Positions 14,945 through 23,385 of a stretch of DNA of 40,753 bases are shown one piece after another (position 1 is the first letter of the stretch; the number at the start of each line of letters is the position of its first letter). The DNA is from SIG588 sp045599305. Its GTDB lineage: Bacteria > Bacillota > Clostridia > Oscillospirales > Acutalibacteraceae. The DNA is taken from positions 1-40,753 of the forward strand of contig JAZRVU010000054.1 of assembly GCA_045599305.1 (NCBI GenBank), given 5' to 3'. The notes under the pieces were generated by a model, which worked only from the letters and a program-made list of their open reading frames with translations, was not told where the DNA came from and made no database searches. The position numbers were made by a program, and so were the translations under genes.

Positions 14945-16275
14945 CAGTCACACTCCCCCATCAGATCCCAGTCCATCGTATCGGTGATGTGCACCTGCAC
15001 AAACGAGCCGATCACCGGACGTTTGTCCTTCGGGCAGGTGAAGAACACCTTGCCGTCGATATCCGGTGCGTCGGCGGCGCTGCGGCCGAACCAGCACTCG
15101 GCATAGCGGTCGTAGCTTTCCACCAGCACCTCCAGCGTGCGGCCGACCTGCGAACGGTTATAGGCGTCCGCCACAAGTGACTGCTCCTGCATCACGATAT
15201 CCCGGCGGCGCTCCTTCACCTTCTGCGACAACTGCCCGTCCATATCGGCGGCCGGCGTGCCCTCCTCGGGCGAAAACGCGAAGCAGCCCAGCCGCTCGAT
15301 GCCCGTTTCCTTCACGAAGGCGCACAGTTCCTCGAAATCCGCCTTGGTCTCGCCGGGGAAGCCGGTCATGAGGGTGGTGCGCAGCACGATGCCCGGTACC
15401 ATTTCGCGGATGTGGGCGATCAGCGCGGTAAGCGACGCGCGATCACCGGTGCGGTGCATATCCCGCAGCACGTGACCGCTCACATGCTGCAGCGGCAGAT
15501 CCATGTATTTCACGATCTTCTCCTGCTCGCGCATCACGGTGAGCAGGCGGTCGGTGATATGCTGAGGATAGCAATAGAGCAGGCGGATCCAATGGAGCCC
15601 CTCGATGGCGCAAAGCTGTTCGAGCAGTTCCGGCAGACGCGCCTCGCCGTATAGGTCGCGGCCGTAGGCGGTGACGTCCTGTGCCACCAGCACCAGTTCT
15701 TTGACCCCGGAGCGCACCAGCATCTGTGCCTCCTCCACCAGCGTCTCCATCCGGCGGCTGCGCAGACCGCCGCGGATGAGCGGGATGGCACAGTAGGTGC
15801 AGCGGTTATCGCAGCCGTCCGCAATGCGCAGATAGGCGAAGAAGGAGGGGGTCGTCTGCAGACGGTCGCCGTCCAGTTCCCAGCACTCCTTGCCGGGGAA
15901 GGACTGCAGTTGACGGCCGCCCATGACCTCGTTCACCACGTCCACGATATCGCGGTTGGCACCAAGACCCAGCACGGCATCACATTCGGGCAGTTCACGC
16001 TGCACTTCCTCGCGGTAGCGCTCCGCCATGCAGCCGGTGACAATGATCCGCTTGATCCGCCCCTCTTTTTTCAAAGCGGCAAATTCCAGTATATTCTCGA
16101 TGGATTCTTTTTTTGCATCCTCGATAAAACCGCAGGTGTTGACGATCACCACGTCCGCCAGTCCGCTGTCGGGGGTGATCTCAAAACCGGCGTTACACAG
16201 TTTGGCCAGCATCAGTTCGGCGTCCATCTGATTTTTCGGGCAGCCGAGCGACACCATACCCACCTTGATCGCCAT
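14944..16275 (-). CDS. rimO: Ribosomal protein S12 methylthiotransferase RimO
   Basis: RimO is a radical-SAM methylthiotransferase that modifies an aspartate of ribosomal protein S12. The 443-residue protein has the N-terminal UPF0004 domain (MVSLGCPKNQMDAELML and an early VNTCGFIEDAKKESIE), the radical-SAM triad CDNRCTYC, and a C-terminal TRAM-like domain. The GCPKNQ form and the length favour RimO over MiaB. ATG 16275 has AGGAGA upstream and lies 15 bp after recX. It overlaps pgsA by one base. Confidence 0.95.
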   Translation of the reverse strand: MAIKVGMVSLGCPKNQMDAELMLAKLCNAGFEITPDSGLADVVIVNTCGFIEDAKKESIENILEFAALKKEGRIKRIIVTGCMAERYREEVQRELPECDAVLGLGANRDIVDVVNEVMGGRQLQSFPGKECWELDGDRLQTTPSFFAYLRIADGCDNRCTYCAIPLIRGGLRSRRMETLVEEAQMLVRSGVKELVLVAQDVTAYGRDLYGEARLPELLEQLCAIEGLHWIRLLYCYPQHITDRLLTVMREQEKIVKYMDLPLQHVSGHVLRDMHRTGDRASLTALIAHIREMVPGIVLRTTLMTGFPGETKADFEELCAFVKETGIERLGCFAFSPEEGTPAADMDGQLSQKVKERRRDIVMQEQSLVADAYNRSQVGRTLEVLVESYDRYAECWFGRSAADAPDIDGKVFFTCPKDKRPVIGSFVQVHITDTMDWDLMGECD

Positions 16276-16290
16276 GATGACATTCTCCTG

Positions 16291-16926
16291 TCAATCTAAG
16301 AATTCCCCGCCGCCGGCCGCCAGCACACGCCATGCCTCCCGCACGGTGGCGCCGTCGTAGCCGTTGCGCTGCAGCAACAGGCTGCCTCTTGTGCGCTCGG
16401 CGTCGGTAACAGGACTATTATAGCGCTTTTTGCCCAGTAACGCAAGGGCTTGTTGCAAATCCGTGAGATTTTCTTGTGCGTCCACCTCATCCACCGCGTC
16501 GGCGGCGATCTCTTTGAAGATGCCGCGCAGCGTGATCTCCTGCACCGTGCGGCGGCGGGAAAAGAGTTTGTGCAGGCGGCATTCCCGCGCCAGACGGCGG
16601 GCATAGGTCTCGTCATTCACCAATCCCAGCTCCACCATGCGGGCCGCGACGGCCTCGGCCTGCGCCGCGTGCCCCTTTTCCCGCAATTTGCGGGAAAGCT
16701 CCGCCTCGCTGTAATCGCGCAGGCTGAGAAGATAGAGCGCATATTCCCGGGCGCGGCGCTCTGCCGAAGCGGCCAGAAGCGCTTCCCACGCCCCCTCATC
16801 CGGCTCACTGCCCACGGTATAGGGCGACTCCTCCACCGTGGTGGTATCGAGCAGCGCCTCGCGCCCGTCATCCAGCGTGACACGGACCTGATGGCCACGC
16901 ACCTTCTCCATGAAAATGATCGTCAT
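16291..16926 (-). CDS. recX: RecX-family regulator of RecA
   Basis: RecX binds RecA filaments and limits or modulates their activity. The 211-residue protein has the three-helix repeat pattern of the family, seen in LYLLSLRDYSEAELSRKL and VAARMVELGLVNDETYARRLAREC, and a C-terminal QRNGYDGATVREAWRVL. The N-terminal 60 residues (MTIIFMEKVRG...) form an extra segment common in Firmicutes. The start was set at ATG 16926 because CGGAGGAG lies 5 bp upstream. It is directly behind recA but separated from it by a terminator, giving attenuated co-expression. Confidence 0.92.
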   Translation of the reverse strand: MTIIFMEKVRGHQVRVTLDDGREALLDTTTVEESPYTVGSEPDEGAWEALLAASAERRAREYALYLLSLRDYSEAELSRKLREKGHAAQAEAVAARMVELGLVNDETYARRLARECRLHKLFSRRRTVQEITLRGIFKEIAADAVDEVDAQENLTDLQQALALLGKKRYNSPVTDAERTRGSLLLQRNGYDGATVREAWRVLAAGGGEFLD

Positions 16927-16935
16927 AACTCCTCC

Positions 16936-16969
16936 GAAAGAAAAGCGGCAGGTCAACGCCTGCCGCTTT
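16936..16969 (-). terminator. Intrinsic terminator between recA and recX
   Basis: On the minus strand: AAAGCGGCAGG, a GCGTTGA-containing loop, CCTGCCGCTTT, then TCTTT. The stem is 11 bp. It lies 9 bp after the recA stop and just before the recX ribosome site, so read-through probably supplies recX. Confidence 0.8.
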
Positions 16970-16977
16970 GAAAATGA

Positions 16978-18120
16978 TCAGTCGTCCACCGTGATGTCGA
17001 TCTTGGCCTTGGCCGCCCCTGCGGTGACCTGCACCGCCGCCTCAATCGGGATCTCCATCGGCTCACGCTCCGCCACGGGGGCAGACTTTGCCGAAGCCTG
17101 CCGTTTGAGTTCGTCACGGATCTTCTGCTCGAGTTCGGCCGCGATCTCGGGATTATCCCGCAGGAAATCGCGTGCATTATCCTTGCCCTGACCGATGCGC
17201 ATTTCGCCATAGTAGAAGAATGCGCCGGAGCGCTGCACGAAGTTCAGCTTCATACCCAGTTCGATCAGTTCGCTGTCACGCGAGATGCCCTTGCCGTAAA
17301 GCACATCGAACTCCGCCTCCTTGAAGGGGGGTGCCACCTTGTTCTTTACCACACGGACACGGGTATGGGAACCGACCGACTCGCCGCCGGTCTTGATGGT
17401 TTCGACACGGCGCACGTCCAGACGGACGGACGCATAATATTTCAGCGCGTTGCCGCCAGCGGTGACCTCGGGATTGCCGTAGACCACGCCGACCTTGAGA
17501 CGCAGCTGGTTGATGAAAATGGCGATGCAGTTGGACTTGGACACCACGCCCGCGAGTTTGCGCATGGCCTGCGACATCAGACGCGCCTGCAAACCCACGT
17601 GGGAGTCGCCCATTTCGCCCTCGATCTCGGCGCGGGGCACCAGCGCCGCCACCGAGTCGATCACCACGATATCGATGGCGCCGGAACGGATCAGCGCTTC
17701 CGCGATCTCGAGTGCCTGTTCGCCGGTATCCGGCTGAGAGACGAGCAGCGAATCCACCTTGACGCCCAGCGCTTCGGCATAGACGGGATCGAGCGCGTGC
17801 TCGACGTCGATAAAAGCGGCCTCACCGCCCAGCTTCTGTGCCTCGGCCACGGCGTGGAGCGCCAGCGTGGTCTTACCGGAGGACTCCGGCCCGTAGATCT
17901 CCACGATACGGCCGCGCGGCAGACCGCCGATGCCCAGTGCGGCATCGAGCGCCAGTGAACCGGTGGGAATGCTTTCGATATTCAAATTGGCGTTTTCGCC
18001 CAGACGCATAACGGCACCTTTACCGAAATTCTTTTCGATCTGCTGAAGCGCCATCTCCAATGCTTTCTGGCGGTTGTCCTCCTTGCCGGCAACTGCCTTT
18101 TTCTCCTCACTTTTCGCCAT
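16978..18120 (-). CDS. recA: Recombinase RecA
   Basis: RecA forms filaments on single-stranded DNA, drives strand exchange and triggers LexA self-cleavage. The 380-residue protein has the P-loop GPESSGKTT, the [20 protein letters not shown] region, the L2-loop [10 protein letters not shown] and [11 protein letters not shown] signatures, and a C-terminal acidic end. The start was placed at ATG 18120 (MAKSEEKK), with AAAGG 9 bp upstream; the ATG three codons earlier abuts that ribosome site. It has its own promoter and LexA box and is divergent from yqzL-recO-mutS2. Confidence 0.98.
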   Translation of the reverse strand: MAKSEEKKAVAGKEDNRQKALEMALQQIEKNFGKGAVMRLGENANLNIESIPTGSLALDAALGIGGLPRGRIVEIYGPESSGKTTLALHAVAEAQKLGGEAAFIDVEHALDPVYAEALGVKVDSLLVSQPDTGEQALEIAEALIRSGAIDIVVIDSVAALVPRAEIEGEMGDSHVGLQARLMSQAMRKLAGVVSKSNCIAIFINQLRLKVGVVYGNPEVTAGGNALKYYASVRLDVRRVETIKTGGESVGSHTRVRVVKNKVAPPFKEAEFDVLYGKGISRDSELIELGMKLNFVQRSGAFFYYGEMRIGQGKDNARDFLRDNPEIAAELEQKIRDELKRQASAKSAPVAEREPMEIPIEAAVQVTAGAAKAKIDITVDD

Positions 18121-18154
18121 GGTATTCATCCTTTCGCCTGCATATTACAACCAT

Positions 18155-18183
18155 ATTATACCGATTCCCTCCCCCGATTGCAA
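18155..18183 (-). promoter_or_regulatory. Promoter of recA
   Basis: On the minus strand: TTGCAA (18183-18178), 17-bp spacer, TATAAT (18160-18155), 35 bp upstream of the recA ATG. Confidence 0.8.
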
Positions 18184-18202
18184 GAGATATTTTCGCAAAA
18201 AC

Positions 18203-18216
18203 CGAACATTTGTTCA
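18203..18216. promoter_or_regulatory. LexA (SOS) box upstream of recA
   Basis: CGAACATTTGTTCA contains the perfect core GAAC-N4-GTTC of the Firmicutes SOS box. It is 20 bp upstream of the recA -35 box and also upstream of the divergent yqzL promoter. Confidence 0.8.
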
Positions 18217-18295
18217 TTTTCGTGATTATCCACAAATCGGAACGGATAATCTTGGTCAAACCGCCCGCGCTCATGAAAAAGATGCCGCGAAACTA

Positions 18296-18324
18296 TGGAC
18301 AAATCCGGCCGCATGGCGTATACT
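18296..18324 (+). promoter_or_regulatory. Promoter of yqzL-recO-mutS2
   Basis: TGGACA (18296-18301), 17-bp spacer, TATACT (18319-18324), about 68 bp before the yqzL start. The -35 equals that of the T-box operon. Confidence 0.7.
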
Positions 18325-18391
18325 GATTAACAGAGTTTCCCATACATATCGCCGCCGCGCTGTCAAAAGATAGAGACGGAGGCGACAGAAA

Positions 18392-18544
18392 ATGGATAAG
18401 AAGCAGGAGTTCTGGAACGTATTCACACAGACCGGGCGGGTGGAGGATTATCTGCGCTACCGGCAGTGTGAAGAGGCAAAGGAGGCGGCAGAGGATGAAG
18501 CGCGTGACGGACGGACTGGTAATCCGCGAGACGCCCGTGGGTGA
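18392..18544 (+). CDS. yqzL: YqzL-like small protein
   Basis: A 50-codon gene starts at ATG 18392 with GGAGG 9 bp upstream. Its sequence (MDKKQEFWNVFTQTGRVEDY...) resembles the YqzL family, a small conserved Firmicutes protein of unknown function encoded directly before recO. The hallmark is an aromatic residue, then FTQTG, then an YL segment. It overlaps the recO start by 50 bp in another frame, so its last third is read in two frames. Such length and position are normal for the family. Confidence 0.8.
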   Translation: MDKKQEFWNVFTQTGRVEDYLRYRQCEEAKEAAEDEARDGRTGNPRDARG

Positions 18545-19241
18545 GGCGGACAAGTTCATCACCATGCTCACCCGGGACTGGGGCGTGATGCGCGCGGCCG
18601 CCCGCGGGGCCCGCAAGGCCAACAGCCGCCATGCCGCCGCGACCCGCCTGCTCACCCATGTGCAGCTTTCCATGCAGGAGGGCAAGAACAGTTGGTACAT
18701 CGATGACGCCCGCCCGCTGCACGTCTTTTTTGACCTGAAAAACGATCTGGAAAGCCTCACGCTGGCGCAGTATTTCTGCGAACTGGCCGGGGTAATCGCC
18801 CCGCGTGAGGAGCCGGCCGAGGAGGAACTGCGGCTGCTGCTCAACGCCCTGCACTATCTTGCCGCCGGACAGCGGCCGCCGCTGCTGCTCAAGGCGGTGG
18901 TGGAGGGGCGGCTGCTTTCGGGCGCCGGATATACCCCCGATCTCTCCGCCTGCAGCCACTGCGGCAGGCAGGAGGGCGACCTGCGGTTCCTGCCGGGCGA
19001 GGGGCGGCTGATCTGCGCCGACCACGGCGCGGACGGGATGCCGCTCTCCCCCACGGCACTGGCCGCTTTCCGGCATCTGCTTTCGGTGCCGCTGGAGCGC
19101 TGCTTTGCCTTTTCGCTGCCGGCAGAGGACGCAAAACTGCTGGCCGCCGCCACCGAGGCGTTCGTCACCGTGCAGTTGGGACGCGGCTTTTCCACACTCG
19201 ACTTTTACAAGACTTTACATAACGGAAAGGACTATACATGA
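18495..19241 (+). CDS. recO: DNA repair protein RecO
   Basis: RecO loads RecA on SSB-coated DNA together with RecR. The 248-residue protein has the N-terminal OB-fold (DGLVIRETPVGEADKFITML), a central helical part, and a zinc-binding motif with CSHCG near residue 155 and a further cysteine in RLICADHG. ATG 18495 follows AGGAGG 9 bp upstream, inside yqzL. The stop overlaps the mutS2 start as ATGA. The usual neighbour era is absent here; recA is the divergent neighbour. Confidence 0.95.
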   Translation: MKRVTDGLVIRETPVGEADKFITMLTRDWGVMRAAARGARKANSRHAAATRLLTHVQLSMQEGKNSWYIDDARPLHVFFDLKNDLESLTLAQYFCELAGVIAPREEPAEEELRLLLNALHYLAAGQRPPLLLKAVVEGRLLSGAGYTPDLSACSHCGRQEGDLRFLPGEGRLICADHGADGMPLSPTALAAFRHLLSVPLERCFAFSLPAEDAKLLAAATEAFVTVQLGRGFSTLDFYKTLHNGKDYT

Positions 19242-21631
19242 TGGAACGGGACCATTTGGCACTGGAACTGGACAAGGTGCTGGAACTGCTGGCTGCGGAG
19301 ACGACCTGTCCGGATGCCGCCGAGGCCGCCCGGGCACTGAAGCCGTCGCCGTATCTGGCCGAGGCGACGGCGCGGCTGGACGAGACAGACGCGGCCTACC
19401 GGCTGATCGCGGGCTTCGGCAGCCCCTCCTTCGGACAACTCACCAACACCACCAATGCGCTGCGCCGCGCCGACGCGGGCGCGGTGCTTTCGCCGCGGGA
19501 ACTGCTGCAGATCGCCGAGACGCTGCGGGTCATCCGCTCCCTGCGGGAATGGCGCAATCATTGTGCGGGGATCGAGACCTGTCTGGACGACCGTTTTGAC
19601 ACCCTGACCCCCAACCGCTATCTGGAGGAGCGCATCACCACCACCCTCACCTCCGAGGACACACTGGCCGACAACGCCTCCCCCGCTCTGGCGGACATCC
19701 GCCGCAAGATGCGGGCTGCCTCGCAGCGGGTACGCGACCAACTGGACAAACTGGTACATTCGCCCGCTTATCAGAAACTGCTGCAGGACCCGATCGTGAC
19801 CATTCGCGGCGGACGGTTCGTGGTGCCGGTGAAGGCCGAGCACCGCGGCGAGATCCCCGGTCTGGTACACGATACCTCCTCCTCCGGCTCCACCGTGTTC
19901 ATCGAGCCGATGGGCGCCGTGGAGGCGAACAATGAGATCCGCGTGCTGGAGGCGAAAGAAAAAGCCGAGATCGAGCGGATCTTGGCGGAGCTTTCGGCGG
20001 CGGCCGGCGGCTTTGCCGATCAGATCATTGCCAATTACGAGATACTTATTGACCTAAACCTCATTTTTGCCAAAGCGCGGCTGGCCTACTCCATGCGGTC
20101 GGTGCGGCCGAAGCTGACCGATGACGGTCACATCCTGCTGCGCCACGCACGCCACCCGCTGATCGACAGCCACAAGGTGGTGCCGATCGACGTGGAACTG
20201 GGCGGCGGATTCGACACGCTGGTCATCACCGGCCCGAACACCGGCGGCAAGACGGTCTCGCTCAAAACGGTGGGACTGCTGACATTGATGGTCATGTGCG
20301 GGCTGATGCCCCCGGTGGACAGCGGCAGTTCGCTTTCGGTATTCACCCACGTGCTGGCGGACATCGGGGACGAGCAGTCCATCGAGCAGTCGCTCTCCAC
20401 CTTTTCCGCTCACATGACCAACATCGTGCGGATTTTGAAACTGACCGACCGGCGCAGTCTGGTGCTGCTGGACGAACTGGGCGCCGGTACCGACCCGGTG
20501 GAGGGCGCGGCGCTGGCCATCGCCATTCTGGAACAACTGCGTGCACAGGGCGCACGCATCGCCGCCACCACCCACTATGCCGAACTGAAAGCCTACGCCA
20601 TCCGCACCGACGGGGTGGAAAACGGCAGCTGTGAATTCGACGTGGCCACCCTGCGCCCCACCTACCGCTTGCTGGTGGGGGTGCCCGGACGTTCGAACGC
20701 CTTTGCCATCTCCAAGCGGCTGGGCATGAGCGAGGAATTGGTGCAGCGGGCACAGGACATGGTCTCGGCCGAAAACCGCGGGCTTGAGGACGTGGTGACC
20801 AATCTGGAAGCACGGCGGCAGGAACTGGAGGGCGCACTTTCGCAGGCGCACGAGGATCAGCGCCGCGCCGCCGTGGCGCTTGCCGAGGCTGAACGCCGCC
20901 GCGGTGAAGTGCAGGCACAGCAGGAACACGCGCTGGAGGAGGCCAAGGAGCAGGCGAAGCGTCTGGTGGAAAAGGCGCGCAATCAGGCAGACGCGCTGAT
21001 AGACGAACTGGACGATCTGCGCCGACAAAAGAACGCGGCCGATTTCTCTACCCGCGCCAATGAGGCCAAAAGCCGTCTGCGGGCCAGCCTCAACCGATTG
21101 GAAAACGAGATCGACCCGGTCACCGCCCGGCGAAAAGAGGGGTATTCCCTGCCCCGTGAACTGAAAGCCGGCGACCCGGTGCTCATCATCGACATTGACA
21201 AGCAGGCCACGGTGATCTCGCCGGCAGACGGCAGCGGCATGGTGGAGGTGCAGGCGGGCATCGTGAAGACGCGTGTGTCGCTGGACAACCTGAAACTGCT
21301 GGACGAAAACGGCCGCACACTCAAGCCCGGTAAGGACAAAGGGCGGCGCGGCTCCCCGACGGGGCTTCCCTCCCGCATCGAGCGCTCCGCCTCCACAGAC
21401 CTTGACCTGCGCGGGCAGACGGCGGAGGAGGCACTGCTGGAACTCGACCGCTTCCTCGACAATGCCGTGCTGATGAATCTCGAACACGTCACCGTGATCC
21501 ACGGTAAGGGCACCGGTGCACTGCGCGCCGCCGTGCAGCAGCATCTGCGCACCCATCCGTCCGTGAAAAGTTACCGGCTGGGCACCTATGGCGAAGGCGA
21601 AATGGGTGTGACAGTGGTGGAACTGAAATAA
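19238..21631 (+). CDS. mutS2: Endonuclease/ribosome-rescue ATPase MutS2
   Basis: MutS2 is a MutS-fold ATPase with a C-terminal Smr nuclease domain; in Firmicutes it acts on branched DNA and on collided ribosomes. The 797-residue protein has full length. Visible features are the core and clamp helices, Walker A ITGPNTGGKT near residue 330, LLDELGAGTDP (Walker B), a long coiled-coil (ENRGLEDVVTNLEARRQELE onward), and the Smr domain starting LDLRGQTAEEALLEL, with HGKGTGALR. The start is ATG 19238, overlapping the recO stop by 4 bp. The accessory cassette follows 22 bp later without an obvious terminator. Confidence 0.96.
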   Translation: MMERDHLALELDKVLELLAAETTCPDAAEAARALKPSPYLAEATARLDETDAAYRLIAGFGSPSFGQLTNTTNALRRADAGAVLSPRELLQIAETLRVIRSLREWRNHCAGIETCLDDRFDTLTPNRYLEERITTTLTSEDTLADNASPALADIRRKMRAASQRVRDQLDKLVHSPAYQKLLQDPIVTIRGGRFVVPVKAEHRGEIPGLVHDTSSSGSTVFIEPMGAVEANNEIRVLEAKEKAEIERILAELSAAAGGFADQIIANYEILIDLNLIFAKARLAYSMRSVRPKLTDDGHILLRHARHPLIDSHKVVPIDVELGGGFDTLVITGPNTGGKTVSLKTVGLLTLMVMCGLMPPVDSGSSLSVFTHVLADIGDEQSIEQSLSTFSAHMTNIVRILKLTDRRSLVLLDELGAGTDPVEGAALAIAILEQLRAQGARIAATTHYAELKAYAIRTDGVENGSCEFDVATLRPTYRLLVGVPGRSNAFAISKRLGMSEELVQRAQDMVSAENRGLEDVVTNLEARRQELEGALSQAHEDQRRAAVALAEAERRRGEVQAQQEHALEEAKEQAKRLVEKARNQADALIDELDDLRRQKNAADFSTRANEAKSRLRASLNRLENEIDPVTARRKEGYSLPRELKAGDPVLIIDIDKQATVISPADGSGMVEVQAGIVKTRVSLDNLKLLDENGRTLKPGKDKGRRGSPTGLPSRIERSASTDLDLRGQTAEEALLELDRFLDNAVLMNLEHVTVIHGKGTGALRAAVQQHLRTHPSVKSYRLGTYGEGEMGVTVVELK

Positions 21632-21653
21632 AAAAACCGAGGAGGACTGTGTA

Positions 21654-22451
21654 ATGAACGATCTGGATCTCTTTTCCGCCTACATGAAACTGTGCAACGT
21701 CCCGACGATCGAGCCGGAGCACGGCAGTGACCCGCTGCTGGACGGCAAGCGGGTGGGATTTGTCAATGGCAGTGCATGGGTGCAGTTGTGGTCATATTAT
21801 TTCGGCCGCCGCTATCTGCCGGGGGTCAAACTCGTCAATGTGGGCAACGAGGCCGTCCAACTCAATTTTATGACGGCACACCACAACGGCGAGCCGTGTC
21901 CCCCGCAGAGCAACATCGACCTTTTTGCGCAGTACGCCGTGCAGCTGGTAAAGCTGGCGCAGGTGGACGCCGTCATGGTGACCTGTTCGACCATGAATCG
22001 CAGTTTTGAATCGGTCAAAAAGGCGCTGGAGCCGTACGGTGTGCCGGCGGTACAGATCGACGAGCCCATGATGGAGGCTTCCGTCAGACAGGGCGGCAAA
22101 ACGCTTGTGATCGCCACACACGGCCCGACAGTCAAAAGCACGCAGGCACTTTTGCTGGAGACGGCCAAAAGGCTGGGAAAGCCCGAGCCGCAGTTTGTCG
22201 GGGCGACGGTCGAGACCGCTTTTGACAAACTCGGACAGGGGGATGTGCTCGCCCACAACGACGAACTCGCGGCGTGCATCGAGCGCGGCGTGGCCGAAGA
22301 AGGGGTCGAGCAGGTCGTGCTGGCGCAGCTCTCCATGAGCACGATGGCGGTGCAGTACCCGGATCTTAAAGCGCGCTTCGGCGTGCCGGTCTACACCAGC
22401 GGTGTGCAGGGATTCGAGCGGCTTCGGGATATTCTTCGGGGAGAAAAATAA
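21654..22451 (+). CDS. Asp/Glu/hydantoin racemase-superfamily protein lacking the second cysteine
   Basis: The 265-residue cytosolic protein has the fold pattern of the Asp/Glu racemase superfamily, two similar alpha/beta lobes. The first catalytic cysteine is present (Cys111 in VMVTCSTMNRSF). At the position of the second cysteine the sequence reads VVLAQLSMST, with Gln225 in place of Cys. A two-base racemase is therefore unlikely; a one-cysteine isomerase, decarboxylase or lyase is more probable. A GAGGAGG ribosome site precedes ATG 21654. It is the first gene of a five-gene cassette with transketolase and a four-carbon acid-sugar kinase, which suggests it acts on a sugar-acid intermediate. 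The precise reaction is unknown. Confidence 0.75.
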   Translation: MNDLDLFSAYMKLCNVPTIEPEHGSDPLLDGKRVGFVNGSAWVQLWSYYFGRRYLPGVKLVNVGNEAVQLNFMTAHHNGEPCPPQSNIDLFAQYAVQLVKLAQVDAVMVTCSTMNRSFESVKKALEPYGVPAVQIDEPMMEASVRQGGKTLVIATHGPTVKSTQALLLETAKRLGKPEPQFVGATVETAFDKLGQGDVLAHNDELAACIERGVAEEGVEQVVLAQLSMSTMAVQYPDLKARFGVPVYTSGVQGFERLRDILRGEK

Positions 22452-22473
22452 CTTTTTTTGAGGTGAATATGCC

Positions 22474-23385
22474 ATGAATGAGCAGGATATAGCCAAAATG
22501 GAGGATCTGGCATATCAGATCCGGCAAAATGCACTCTCGATGATCGTGTCCAGTCAGTGGGGACATCCGGGCGGATCCTTTTCCGTGGCGGATATCCTGG
22601 CCGTGCTTTTCGGGAAGGTCATGAAATACGATCCGACACAGCCTTATGCCGAAGACCGCGACCGGCTCGTGATGAGCAAAGCCCATTCCTCCCCCGCACT
22701 ATACGGTGCGCTGGCGGCGACGGGCTTCATCGCCAAAGAGGATCTGGACGCCTATTGCCTGATCGGCGGACTTGACGGACATCTTGACTGCCGCGCCACC
22801 CCCGGTGTGGACATGAGCGGCGGCTCGTTGGGGTGCGGCCTCTCCACCGCTGTGGGCATGGCATGGGCACTGAAGAAAAAAGAAAGGTATGCGCGGCGCG
22901 TATACTGCATCGTCGGTGACGGCGAGCTCTCCGAAGGGCAGGTCTGGGAGGCCGGCATGACAGCCGCCCAGCAAAAGCTCGACAATCTGACTCTGATCAT
23001 CGACTACAACAAAGTGATGGCCAAAGGGCCGATCTACACAGAGGTCGCCCTTGAGCCGCTGAAAGACAAGCTGACCGCTTTCGGGTACAGCGTTTATGAG
23101 TGCGACGGACACGATGTGAAAGACATCGCCCACACGCTGGACACGGCCAAAAAGCGCCAGTTCATCGGGAAACCCACCGCGGTCATCTGCCACACCGTCA
23201 AGGGATGGGGTGTGGACGCGTTTGAATTCGATTACAACTGGCACACCCACGCCCCCCACGGTCAGCAGGCGGAGGCGTTTCGCAAGGAACTGGCGGAGCG
23301 GTTCGGAAAGCCGGCACCGCAGCCGGTCTCGCAACGCGAGAACGTCAACCATATACGAAATATCGTCGGCGAGGTGGATGCGTGA
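22474..23385 (+). CDS. Transketolase-like, N-terminal (TPP-binding) subunit
   Basis: The 303-residue protein equals the N-terminal third to half of transketolase. It binds thiamine diphosphate and Mg: the motif GDGELSEGQVWEAG...D-Y-N runs from residue 148 to 179. Conserved histidines are seen in WGHPGGS (His31) and SKAHSSPALYGAL (His71). A typical transketolase reads SKGH and GVEMTTGSLGQGLS; here SKAH and GVDMSGGSLGCGLS indicate a divergent branch. The downstream gene supplies the C-terminal half, and the two overlap by one base. The gene follows the racemase-like gene by 22 bp. Split transketolases often serve dedicated sugar pathways rather than the pentose-phosphate cycle. Confidence 0.92.
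   Translation: MNEQDIAKMEDLAYQIRQNALSMIVSSQWGHPGGSFSVADILAVLFGKVMKYDPTQPYAEDRDRLVMSKAHSSPALYGALAATGFIAKEDLDAYCLIGGLDGHLDCRATPGVDMSGGSLGCGLSTAVGMAWALKKKERYARRVYCIVGDGELSEGQVWEAGMTAAQQKLDNLTLIIDYNKVMAKGPIYTEVALEPLKDKLTAFGYSVYECDGHDVKDIAHTLDTAKKRQFIGKPTAVICHTVKGWGVDAFEFDYNWHTHAPHGQQAEAFRKELAERFGKPAPQPVSQRENVNHIRNIVGEVDA

Noticed and set aside
18468..18494. Earlier GTG start for recO
   Set aside because: The ATG at 18495 has an AGGAGG at the right spacing, and the extra residues are an Arg-rich out-of-frame reading of yqzL.
20054..21556. 500-codon minus-strand open frame inside mutS2
   Set aside because: Antisense shadow. The plus strand holds an intact MutS2 with Walker and Smr motifs.
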